From: Sisyra terminalis
Lineage: Eukaryota; Arthropoda; Insecta; Neuroptera; Sisyridae
DNA: 64,000 nucleotides
Assembly (NCBI GenBank): GCA_958496175.1
Contig: OY292274.1
Span: forward strand, 14,343,689-14,407,688
Reading direction: 5' to 3'
The notes beneath the pieces were generated by a model that made no database searches, was not told the origin of the DNA, and saw only the letters and a list, made by a program, of their open reading frames with translations. Every line of letters begins with the position of its first letter. The stretch's first letter is position 1. Below, piece by piece: positions 14,886-29,154 of the stretch. Position numbers and translations under genes: made by a program.

Positions 14886-17800
14886 GAGAACTATCTTTCT
14901 TATATTATAAAGTTAAGGTTATTTGCTTAACTTCCAATAAACCAGAGATACCTAGTTAGAAATCGTTATAGAAATCGGTTTAAGCGCTTAGGGTTTGACG
15001 ATTCTCTTTTGCATTTTTAAAAAAAAAAGTTTCTTAAATTTTATCCAGTTAAGTCAAAAATTAACAGCTAGGTATATTATGTTTTGATATTAGCTTAGAA
15101 TATTTTTAAAACATTTCAAATTATTTTTAGATCATATTATGCATTAATCAATTGGCTAATAAACATGTTCTTCTTTTAGTCCTGTCTTAAAATAATTCCT
15201 GTCATATATGTCCATGATATTTTAAAAATATTTGCAACTTTGCAGGTCATTTCAGTATCTTTTTTATTAGTTTTCAAAGTTCACAACAATTACGAAATTT
15301 TAAATTTTAAAATTAATTTCTTGTTTCAAGAGAGTTGAAAGATAGCTTACAAATTATCATCAACTATATTTGCAATTATTTTTAAAGGCGATTGAAAAGG
15401 AAAACATAATTCTTTATTCTTTATATCCCATTATGAATAAATCATATAATAAACTATGTATGTGATAATGGTTCGCATATTGGAAAGCCCTGATTCAAGT
15501 TTGTATACATTTTAGTTATATCAATAATAATTGATCTAAACGGATGATTGTAAATATAGATGCAACAATATTAATCAATGACAAAGCTTATCCATCGCTA
15601 TGCATTCATTGGTCATAATACATGAGCAGATGTCTGTTGAAACCTCATTTGTATTCATTCATCTCTGTCTTACTAGCTTTCAAAACTATCGTAGCATATA
15701 CACTATTTGCAGCAATACAGTATGTTCTATATTGTATATTTGTACGAATACGTAATGATATAGAGAATCTGACAGAGCTATGTGCGACATATGTATATGT
15801 AATTACTATTAAACAATTATCATCCTTCTGATAAATATAGTTGTATGGTACGCGATCTATCTAGATACGACCCACTCTCAAACTATTATTGTCTCACAAT
15901 GTACCTGCATAGATTCAAAGATAGTAGAAACTACTATTTCCTTGCAACGTTAATTATGCCACGGAAAACATATATAATTTCCTCTAATTAACTTCTTGTT
16001 TAACATTCATAAAAAAATTTTACCTATACGTACACACAAAAATAATTATATTTACTTCTTTAATTGTAAATTATAAATTTATCGATGAAAAATGTAAAAA
16101 AAAATAGGTACTTTTGGATATGTCCTAACAAACTTCTGCAATCTAGCTAATTACTAAAACAAATCAAGTCCAATATTTGAGCCGTAAAATTACACAAATC
16201 AAATTTAAAAACACGCACGATTTTTGAGCTTTTCAACGGTATACGGCTATCTCTAGTATTTTCTTTCTTGAAAAAAAAATGTTCAGTGGAATTATGTCGT
16301 TTTTCACTTTTTCTTAAAGTAAGAATAGCAAATTAAGGTGCATGCACTTTCACTTCTAAGAATTCTTCGAAATTATTTTTTTCTAAGATAATAAATATTA
16401 TTTTTATAAAGTTCATTATTGAATTTATCATTTTATGTGACGTTATATTTGCTGGATTTATTGAAATGGAAGCCTATGAACATAAATTGGGTGGAGACTT
16501 ATGTATACGTTAAAAAAATTTAAAACATTTTTTTATACTATAGATGTAAAAATAGTAAAATGATTAATTAATTTTGAAGTGTTTGTGATTTTATTTTCTA
16601 TAAATCAATTAAATTAAAATAATGTTCATTTTTAACAAAAATCTTTCGAAAAATTTTTAATCTGATATAATTTTAAAAATCCTAAATAATAGTATTTGGG
16701 AAGTACATATTATTTATCACTTTGTATTTTAAATCATTAGTTGATTTACATTGTATCAGTTTAATATCGAAAATGGTTAAATTAGGAAATTCTCCGATAC
16801 TCCGATACTAACCTCCGATACTTTAAGCTAATTTTCGACAAAAATCTAATTTTTATTTCTATAGGTAAGACGGTGCATGCATTAATCAGTCAAGACATAG
16901 ACTTCTCTACATTATATAAATGGCATAGCTTTATTGCAAAAGCAATAAACCAACTTCGCCCATATATACACACACAAATCTATTGGGTCTTGAATAACAG
17001 AGATTATAAGGATACACCACGTACAGATGTTATTGTGTATTACCTACTGTTTCAATGAGTACATTGTGCAATGAACACTAATCTTCTACTTACCAATACA
17101 CATTTAACCGACACAATAATTAGTAATTAACAGATTTGACCAAATTTGTAGTAAGTCGTTAGTTGGTTTCGTGAGTAAGATCTCATTATCGATATGATTG
17201 TGTCCAATATTGAAGAGCGGTGATCCTACTACATACAATCATGTTTCAAATGGTTTTAGTTTTGTAAGATAAATAACGATTTGATATTGCTTCCGAGATA
17301 GGAACGTGCTTTGATTTGAAAAATAACTGATAGAGGTAAAATTTTATAAGAACCCGCTAATAATTTAAGATAGCTACTTTAGATTATGTGTGGTTGCGAA
17401 ATAAACGGAAAGTTTATTGAAAGAAAGATAATTTCAAAAATTATTAAAGCTTCAATTAGATGTTTATTACTGTAACCAATTTAATAATTACTTTGTATTT
17501 TATAATTGTATTTTACAATGGCGACCTAAAGGTAAAAAATTGCAATATAGTTCCGTTTTGACTCCAGAAAAAAAATCAGAATTATAGTTGAGCAAAATGT
17601 TCTTAAATTTCGAAAACGTTTAGTGGTATATCAAATTTACAAATTTTTAAATTAAATCTCAAATGAAACCAAGTATTCGGGTATTTTACTGGTTTTACTA
17701 TAGAAAGAACTGAATATTTTTCTAATTGTCAAAGTGATTTATTAAAGAAAAACAATTTTTCTTTTTATTTACAACGCTAAGCTACAAATGAGGAAATAAC

Positions 17801-18425
17801 AGTAAATTAAAAATGTGTATTAAGTAATTATATATAAAAAAGAATTGTAACTCATCAACACTGCCCCCATTAAACGTTAGTTTTTAACTATTACATCTAT
17901 CTTTCTATTTCCAATTTCAAAATTAATGAATAACGATGAACTGTACAGAAATAAATATTTTAAAGCAACAAATATTTCATATAGAACCGACATATTATGG
18001 AAACTTTAAGATAACAATGTCACCATTGGTTGGGAGCCCTAATCGGCAGTATGTAAAGCAAAATATAAAGAAAATATTCCATCTTCCATAAGTATAAAGT
18101 AACTATTTAAAACTGAATTCTTTGATTTCCCCGTATCTATATTTATATCATTTGCAATTAATTTACTTCTTCAAAAATGCCAAGTTAAAAAGAAAAAGAT
18201 TAGGATTAGTTGAACAATTTAGAATTTTATACTTATTTAATAAAAAGCTCCCTGTTACAATAGCGACATTCAAAAACCAATCAAAATTTGATAGCTTTCA
18301 CCGGATCCATACGATCTTCCTGATCCAAGCTTATACCAAAATAATTACCTATTTTAATTTATAAATCTATACCTACCTTTATGGGAGTTAAAAGGTGAAC
18401 GTTACTGTTTTTTATTTATTTGATT
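14886..18425. other. AT-rich intergenic DNA, no gene recognised
   Basis: Open frames at 15622-15831, 16873-17058 and 18122-18364 have no recognisable domain or splice context. A short triple repeat of TCCGATAC sits at about 16,793-16,823. I find nothing else to annotate. Confidence 0.55.
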
Positions 18426-18429
18426 TTTA

Positions 18430-18725
18430 TTGTTATTTACCGTCGCTTTATAACTACCAAGGTCTTTAGCGACTCTAGGGTTAATAAAAATCCGTATATC
18501 AAGAAATATCAAAAATTTGTTCGATACAAGATTCGAACACCTATCATCTAACACCTATCAGTTTTGGAGTGGTTACCAAGTTAAAAAAAACATTTAAAGG
18601 CATTTTAAATGTTCAAAAACCCCATTAGAAATCGTTTAAAGATATTAAATGCATTTTAAATGTAATGATTTCAAAATGCCTTTTTTAATAGGGTACCTAA
18701 ACCACTCGGCCACCAGCAGGCTATT
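18430..18725 (-). mobile_element. tRNA-derived SINE (family A), interrupted by a small insertion
   Basis: On the minus strand, 18,725 to about 18,690 reads as a tRNA-like head with a GGCCGAGTGG A-box piece, as in Leu/Ser-type tRNAs. After an insert it resumes with a TTCGAATC-type B-box and then a tRNA-unrelated body. The body matches the copy at 57,308-57,495, for example in the shared phrase GGTCTTTAGCGACTCTAGG. The head and body are separated by about 115 bp (about 18,577-18,692) absent from the other copy, flanked by TACC on both sides. Confidence 0.6.
18577..18693. mobile_element. Small insertion inside the SINE (MITE-like or microduplication)
   Basis: Relative to the 57.4-kb SINE copy, this segment is extra. 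It contains the phrase GCATTTTAAATG twice in direct orientation and an inverted partner AAAATGCCTTTT. It is bounded by TACC on each side, which could be a 4-bp target-site duplication. There is no coding capacity. Confidence 0.4.
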
Positions 18726-19229
18726 ACTTTTGTTTTGTTATTTGCAAATCTTAGCCGACATATCAAATTTCAGTCTTTTGAAGCAACCCTTCTCAAACTG
18801 GATTTCGCGAGCATGTCCCAATATGTTCTTGGAGAAAATTAAATATAATTTGAATCGAAAAACTTACCATATTTGATAATTTGGTTAAGTCTGGTAAGTT
18901 CATATTTTACTTTGAACGCTCTAGTGTTATTTAAACCGAAGTTGTGAAGATCTAAAAATACGATGAAACACTTTGGGAAAAGATATATAGTGCCCAGCAT
19001 TGGTTTGCCTTAAATGGGTCATGGTCGTGGAGGTACTCCCAACTACTCCTCTGTACTCCCAGATTCCTGTTCTTTAATATTTTCTGTACACATTACAATC
19101 AAAAAATGTAAAATTAATATTTAAATAATATTTATAGGTTTTCCATCATAAATCTATTTTCAGCTACCAATGCACAATGATATAAAATTTTTCAAACAAT
19201 TTAAAAAGTAATTACCTATTACAAAATAC

Positions 19230-19235
19230 TTTATT
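19230..19235 (-). terminator. Poly(A) signal of CPSF2
   Basis: AATAAA on the minus strand, about 50 nt downstream of the CPSF2 stop codon. Confidence 0.6.
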
Positions 19236-19282
19236 ATTTTCAAGAAAAAAAATACAAAATTAAGTATTTAACTCATAATACT

Positions 19283-22200
19283 TTAAACTATCGCGTACTG
19301 TTCATAAAGTAAATCTCTGATAAGGTAATAGTCGTCTGAAAGGCAACCTTCTATTATAATTTTTCCACTTTCAGCCTAAAAAATCATAAATTTAGAAAAT
19401 TAAGTTATACCCTATGATGAGTAAATAGCGCTCAATTTACCTTTCGAAGGGCCAATGTTCCGTTACAACACCACAATATTCCACCGCTAAATTCTGAGGA
19501 TATATTTTGTCGCGTTAAAATTTGTTTAAAATCAGATAATTTAACTTCATTAATAAATACTGTTTCATGTGTTGGAATGTTATTGCATGTAATAGGTTCT
19601 AAAGTCAATATTTGTTCTTCGACTATAATTAAAATGAATGTTTAGTTAAAAAAATTACACCATGATATTTTAAAATTTGATTCTTGCCTTCCATTTCTTC
19701 TTCTTCTCCATCTTGAATTTCTTGCAAAGGTTTAGCATCAACTACTTTATCTTTTACATGAACTTCCGCGTCAATCCAAGCAATTTCTGCACAATCCTTT
19801 CCTTTTTGAAATATAAGTTGAGACACTAATGCATCCGTTAAACGAACCTAACGAAATAATATTTTCATAAATGAGATTGGAGGAGATAAATAAATAATTT
19901 AAGTACTTGATAAATATGAGTTTCGGTGGTGGCGTCAACAATTTCACCTCTGTTTGGAGTAAAAACTCTAGCACCAACATTATCGCGACAATGACTTTCA
20001 ATTGTACGAGTACTGGCAAGGCTTCCACGAACCTATCACAAAAGCATCAATAATTATAAGGATTCTTTTTAAATTACAGTCAAATAAAGACGATAAAAAT
20101 TTTTGATAAGTTTCAATACATTCATATTTTTGAAGTTATACTTCTTTAAACTGAGTTACGAAGAACAGAGTCGAGTGTATTTTCAGTAAAATAAAACGCC
20201 ACGAAATTAATTTCAGGCAAAATTGAAAAAGATCCATTGCTTATTTCAGTTCAAATTTCTTTGTAAACATAAAAAATACATACACACCGAAGAAGTATAA
20301 CTTCTTACACACGTGCGTAAGTGCATGCATTATTTTTAAATTTTATTTTAATTATTGGTACATACAACTATAACTCTTCTAGGTCTTAGTTGAGATAAGA
20401 TTTTTAGCATTGATTCTCCATCCGATCTTCCTTCAAAATCAATAAACTGAACATGCGCTTGAACGTTAACTCGTCGAAATGATACCGTACACTTTGTAGG
20501 AACTTCTGGAACATCAGCTTTTTCAAAATAATTAATTTCGCTTCTTATTATGTGTTTGAAAAATATAATAAATGCATACCAACAATTTCTTCTTCTTTTT
20601 GTACAATACCCTCTTTATTATCTTCATTGTTCTCAGGTATTATATCTGCAATTTTATAATCTTCAGGTCGAATAATTTCACCATATTCATCACATTTGAT
20701 CTAAAAGCATAAACAAATTAATGTTTCTTAAATTTTATTTTAGAATTATTACTTTTTGTTCATAAAATGGAAACATGGGATGTTGCTTTTTGGTTGCTTT
20801 AAAGAAACCACTGCTATGAATTTTGTGCTCATGTTTAACAACAATGTCATGACGTCCTTTTGATATGACACTCATTTCCAAATCATCGTCTGATTCACTA
20901 TCCATCGCCTCTAAGTTTCTACAAAATGTTAAACATTTTAACTATTATTTGATCACAGAAATGAAATCCTGGATAGTTATTCAAAAACATTTTTATCTAT
21001 TTTTAAAATAACTGTACTTTTTATTATTTAATCCTAATTTTTCTTGTTGTCTGAGATATTCATCCAATTCGGCACCTTCTAACTTTACTCTTCTCTTTAT
21101 TTCCAAGTCAATGGTACGGTTTCCTCCATTTTCAACTAAATCACGGGCCAATGTTCCCGGGGATGTTCTAAATGATTCAAATATTTGTAAAAAAACAACT
21201 AAAGGATTGACAATGAGCTTTATTCAAACCTTGATGTTATTATTATACTATTATTAGCTCCTCCAGCCCATTGAAGAAAAAGTTCTCGAGAAAACCCTGA
21301 CTCCATATCCGGAGAACTTGCTAAAACCACTTTTGGACTGGAAACCCGTGCTAATTCTGCCATACTGTGGCACAATTGTAAATGTTTGAACTGAAATGGG
21401 TTGTTTCTTGCTCCTTCAAAAGTTCTCATCAACTAAAATAATTGGTTTCAATTATTTTTTTCTCTATTTTAAATTACAAAGTATTAGTACTTTATCACTC
21501 ATCCATTCAATTTGAGATTTTGCAAATTCAACCACATTATAGCTAACATTGTTAAGTAATGCCAATGAATAAGCAAGCAAACCGGATTCTTTATTTCGCC
21601 ACAATTGATCCAGCATATGAGCTAGCTCTAAGACTCGACCCGCTGTATCCACACAAACTAAGACATTGCCATTATTTCTTAACGTTTGTAATATATTTGC
21701 TAGAATAAAAGCATATGTTAGGAAAATTATATAATTAAGTCTTTTGCCTTTGCAAATAGGATTAATTCAGGTTTATTTTTTTAGAAAAGAATGTATCAAG
21801 TCTATTATTCTCTAAATTAAAAATGGTAATTAAATCCTTGATTTCGGTGAATCCGCATGCAAACGATAAGTTTTTGGCATTTTTATGAAAAATATGCTAC
21901 TTAAATGTTTATGTACGCAAGTCAAACGTAATTTAAGGCTTTTCTTTTATCTTATAAACCAGAAGTGCCTTTTTGTAGAACGTAATGGTTCTAACCCATA
22001 GTATTTATAAACTAAAGATTCGTAAAGACAGAAGACTCTTGTAATCAAGGTTTATAAAATATACAAGCTACCTATTTATCTATTTAGAACCAACCAATCA
22101 CTATTTTTGAAAAAAAAGAGAGGCTGATAATATTATAATTATAAGAAAAATATACGGTTCTAATTCAAATTCTTCATAACAATATGCAACATAATATTTC

Positions 22201-23676
22201 GATTACAAGTTTACGTTTTACACGTCAGATGACAACACTTCATTACTCATAATAAAACGTATAAAAATAGAGTAAATTAAAAATGATTCATACCAGAGAA
22301 GAGCTACTCATGTAGAAGTTGAAGTCAAACATAAATTTGTACAGTCACAACTAGTGGTCGGCTAGCAGAAGCTCGAAAATTTACCGACATGTTAGCCCAA
22401 ACTTTGTGCACATTTGTAACATAGAATGCACAGAATTGAGGGAATTGAGTTTCTATATGTCTCTCTTCTCTGGTAAGGTAATTCTCTGATTCAAATACTC
22501 TTCTTGTTGACGTATTTTGTATTCCACCAATCATAAGATGGTATAACTCCCTTTTAGCGAAGGAAAAATCGGGCTACGTTTCATTTCATATTCAATTCTA
22601 ATATCGTATAATACCCTATTCCCTTTTGTCACTATATTCTCTTTATGATCCGATTTATTCACGAATTAAATCATGAACAAAGTAAAAAATGAAACGTTAG
22701 CAGATTTTGACGTCACTAAAAGGAACTTGCATTCATAAGTTTTTGATGTTTCGTTCTGAACTAGACAAACCTCACACAACAAAAACATTTGCGTTAAAAA
22801 ATAAATCATTTATTCATATAATAATTCATATAGAATCAATGAAACCACCGTGGAAAAATGAATCATATCCAATTGTAAGAGTGGAAAATTGGTAAATTTA
22901 AACTTACTCATCAGTTTTTCATCTCGAGCTCGTCTTCGTGCTTGCTGATACATTGCATTAAAAGCATCCGTAATTAATAAAGACGGCCGTTGCAATTTTT
23001 CTAACTCGCAACCATTTAAATGACGCTCTTTTTTATGATTAAAATCATTTGCGTAAATAATATCTTCTTCTCCTACTTTCATTATTTTCCAAATTGTACC
23101 TCCAATCATATGTCCCGCAGGTAGAGGAGTTATTGTTATGCCATATCCTTTCCCTAATATTTTTTCATTTTTATTAAATATTTAAAAAATAAAGAAAAAT
23201 ACGTACCCTTCATTGATACACTCTGATTGTACTTCAACTGAATTATTTTATCAAAAGCAGCGTCAACATCATCCAACGTAAATAAAGTGAAGTCTTTCAT
23301 ATTATGGTGCGACTGATACAAATCATACATAAACATCTGCCCCATTTTATAAACGGGAATCGTTGTATAAATAGGGCAATTAAGCCCTAGTTTTCCAACT
23401 AAATACGGGAGCGCTCCCAAATGTTGCGGATCCGGATAAGTAAGTAAAACCGCATCAATAGTATGTACGTGCCTAAACATAATTCAAAATTGATCAAACC
23501 ATCCAAAATAATATCTTTATGTAGAACCTTTTTAATTCTTTCATAAATTCCGGATCAAATTTCTCATCCCATCCGCAATCTAAAAGAATTCGTACTTCGT
23601 CCACTTGGAGTAAGTAGCATGGGGGTGACTCATCCATGGCCCCCGAAATTGCATGAAACTTGATAATAGAAGTCAT
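19283..23676 (-). CDS. CPSF2: Cleavage and polyadenylation specificity factor subunit 2 (CPSF100), 13 exons, 740 aa
   Basis: CPSF100 is a nuclear subunit of the pre-mRNA 3'-end cleavage/polyadenylation and histone mRNA machinery, partner of the CPSF73 nuclease. Exons (minus): 23676-23528, 23472-23207, 23153-22908, 21699-21491, 21432-21230, 21167-21018, 20918-20753, 20700-20580, 20517-20366, 20032-19907, 19847-19688, 19622-19441, 19375-19283. All phases join in frame. Diagnostic pieces are the N-terminus [42 protein letters not shown] and the C-terminal [11 protein letters not shown]. The metallo-beta-lactamase HxHxDH motif is replaced by YPDPQH, as expected for this catalytically inactive subunit. 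The acidic, variable linker falls in exons 6-8. Length is close to the animal family (about 740-780 aa). The intron between exons 11 and 12 appears to start with GC. It is divergent from PRMT1, with about 360 bp between start codons. Confidence 0.95.
21700..22907 (-). other. Large CPSF2 intron 3 (about 1.2 kb)
   Basis: This is the only CPSF2 intron longer than about 350 bp. The donor GTAAGT lies after the codon for Met in the DEKLM segment, and the acceptor precedes the segment NILQTL. A 69-codon open frame inside it on the minus strand (22325-22534) has no recognisable domain and no splice support. Confidence 0.7.
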
Positions 23677-24035
23677 GGTTCAAATAAAATTAATGTAAAT
23701 CTATCAAAATAATTTCAAAGAAATTGCGGCATTTTACAGTTTTCGAAGTGTCAACCTAGGTTGGCTATGAATATGTCATTTTCGGTAACAGTTATTCTTA
23801 GTGTAAAATCAAAAGTTACTAGTTAGGAAAATTGTCTTAAATAGAAAGACGTGAAAAATTACCTAAAAATCAGGAATGTGAATAGAAATTTACGATAGAG
23901 GCAAATTTGTTTTTAATAAATATCTAGTTGGATTTCATTTATAATCTGCATCATCTGCATTAATAACTATTCGACTTGAAAAATCTAGTATCGTGAAAAC
24001 TGATTTTACCACTAAGAAAAAATCGTTATTGTAAA
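23677..24035. promoter_or_regulatory. Putative bidirectional promoter between CPSF2 and PRMT1
   Basis: The two start codons point away from each other across 359 bp, so both promoters must lie in or near this interval unless a 5' UTR exon is missed. A perfect 12-bp palindrome CAACCTAGGTTG is at 23752-23763. No convincing TATA box is distinguishable in this AT-rich background. That both genes share regulation is inference. Confidence 0.5.
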
Positions 24036-27200
<3,165 letters not shown>

Positions 27201-27511
27201 TTATCTTTAAACGTCAGTCTTTGTACTTCTATTCAAATATAGTTGTACTCATTTATCTCTTCGTTGTGCTTAGCTGATGTAAAAATATTTTACCAATCTG
27301 ATTCAATATTCACTCAGTTATTATTTTTATGATTTTGATGTACATTTTTATCAGCATTGTAAATTTAAAGGAGAAAAACATTTAAGAATATCATTATTGT
27401 AAAGTACTCAGCGTTTTTCTTTATGTAAAAAAACGGTTTTAATCGTCTTTTATTCTTTATTTGTAATTATCTATTGACAAAGAAGATAACCAATGAAAAT
27501 AATTTTCGTTA

Positions 27512-27517
27512 ATAAAC
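27512..27517 (+). terminator. Likely poly(A) signal of PRMT1
   Basis: AATAAA about 310 nt downstream of the PRMT1 stop codon. The exact 3' end is not determinable without transcripts. Confidence 0.45.
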
Positions 27518-29124
27518 ATTTTTCAAATACTTTTTGCCATTAATCTAATAATATATCATTAACTCGTTTCAATTTCTTAAACGCTGGCTTTCGTTTTTAT
27601 TTCATTTTCATCCCCTAAGTTAATAGGGGACTATTCCCTAAGGTTAAATTTTTTAAATATAGTTGGAACGGGTTCCTCACAAAGGTTAAAAATTTGACTA
27701 ATAACTGTTGATTTTTATTGAATGTTGTTTGAGGGTTTGAAATACCTATTCGTCAAATGCAATATTTAAATATTATAGTGGTTGAGTTTCTTTCCATTTT
27801 ATTTTAGTAAGTAATAAAATTAATCGACGAAATCGATTTCAAATGAAATAACCGTTCAAAAACTAAAGAAGTTCCTGTAAAATCACTTCGACTTATCGAA
27901 TCCAAAAAATATCAATATTTATTCAAGATCAAATGAAACATTTGCATGATTAAAATTTTTAATGAAACAATTTCTGTTTTTAGCAAAAATATGATTCTGA
28001 AGGCAGGAAAGATATTTATTTCTATTTTTTTTTTTTCGTATATTACCTTTTTCATGATATCATCAAATAATTACAAATATATAATAAAAATCAGCTATGT
28101 TCAACTTTACATGGAAAACATTGAAGGTTTCGACGTTTTTACACCAAAACCACTTAATGTATATGTTTTGTTCATAAAATGAATTTTTTGTGATAATGAT
28201 CTGAATTCTAATTTTAAGTCAACATATTTGACCAGATTGAGTCATTTTCTATCACATTAGATTTAATTTAGTTTCTACTAGAATTGTAATAATTTTTAAT
28301 GACATACTTGTAATTTTTGTAAAGAATTATCCATGTTATTTTTAAATTAATTTAAATTTTTCAATTTTCTATAGGAAATGAGTAAAATAATTGAATTAAA
28401 AAAGTTTTGTTTTTATTTATAAACTAAATAATTATGTTTTAAAAACATATTTTCGTTTTTATGGTTGAATTGTAAGTATAATAATAAATTGAAACAATTC
28501 AGTCAAGCTAAACTGGATTTTTACTTACATGGTAGTATTAATTAGTAATGTACCAAAATTCAAATGATATTTTATAAGAAATGAAAAAAAATGTGCTTAA
28601 CATAATTGAAACAGTTCAGAAAATCAATAATAAGCATTTGAAAGGATATTAGATCAGTGTAGGAAGTTATAATAACACACTAATCATAAACTGTGATAGT
28701 GTAAAACTTGAACGATTTTTTTCGTTGATAGGTGTATGTAAAATGTAGATTGCAAAATTACTTATTATGGATATTTAAAGTTTTATTCTACTTGACTTTG
28801 TAATCGAAATTTTATGTAAATAAATTGATTAATCCAATTGTGACATGTCTTAAGGTTTTTTTTTAAAAACTTGCACATGTATATTTTTGTCTATCATTTA
28901 TTCTTTTTAATGGGCACTATGTATAATAATAAGACTACATCACTGTTGTGCTGGATCCACTCCACGGTGATATCACTCAATTTTATATTCACTTTTAATA
29001 TTTGACTTTTAAAATTAAGCCCAATGTATTAAAGATAATCAGGTGAAACCTCAACAAAATAAATAAAACTTTCTCGTAAAAAATAAACAAACGTATAATT
29101 TCAGTTTTAATATATATTTTTTTT
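27518..29124. other. Intergenic space between convergent PRMT1 and EXOC5
   Basis: AT-rich sequence without a supported gene. The open frame 27946-28182 has no recognisable domain. Confidence 0.6.
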
Positions 29125-29130
29125 TTTATT
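29125..29130 (-). terminator. Poly(A) signal of EXOC5
   Basis: AATAAA on the minus strand, 25 nt beyond the EXOC5 stop codon. Confidence 0.5.
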
Positions 29131-29154
29131 ATTTTTCTATCCTTAATTCATTGA

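Noticed and set aside
22325..22534. 69-codon minus-strand open frame in CPSF2 intron 3 beginning MIGG
   Set aside because: It shares only the first four residues with the real CPSF2 exon (MIGGTIW). There is no further similarity and no splice support.
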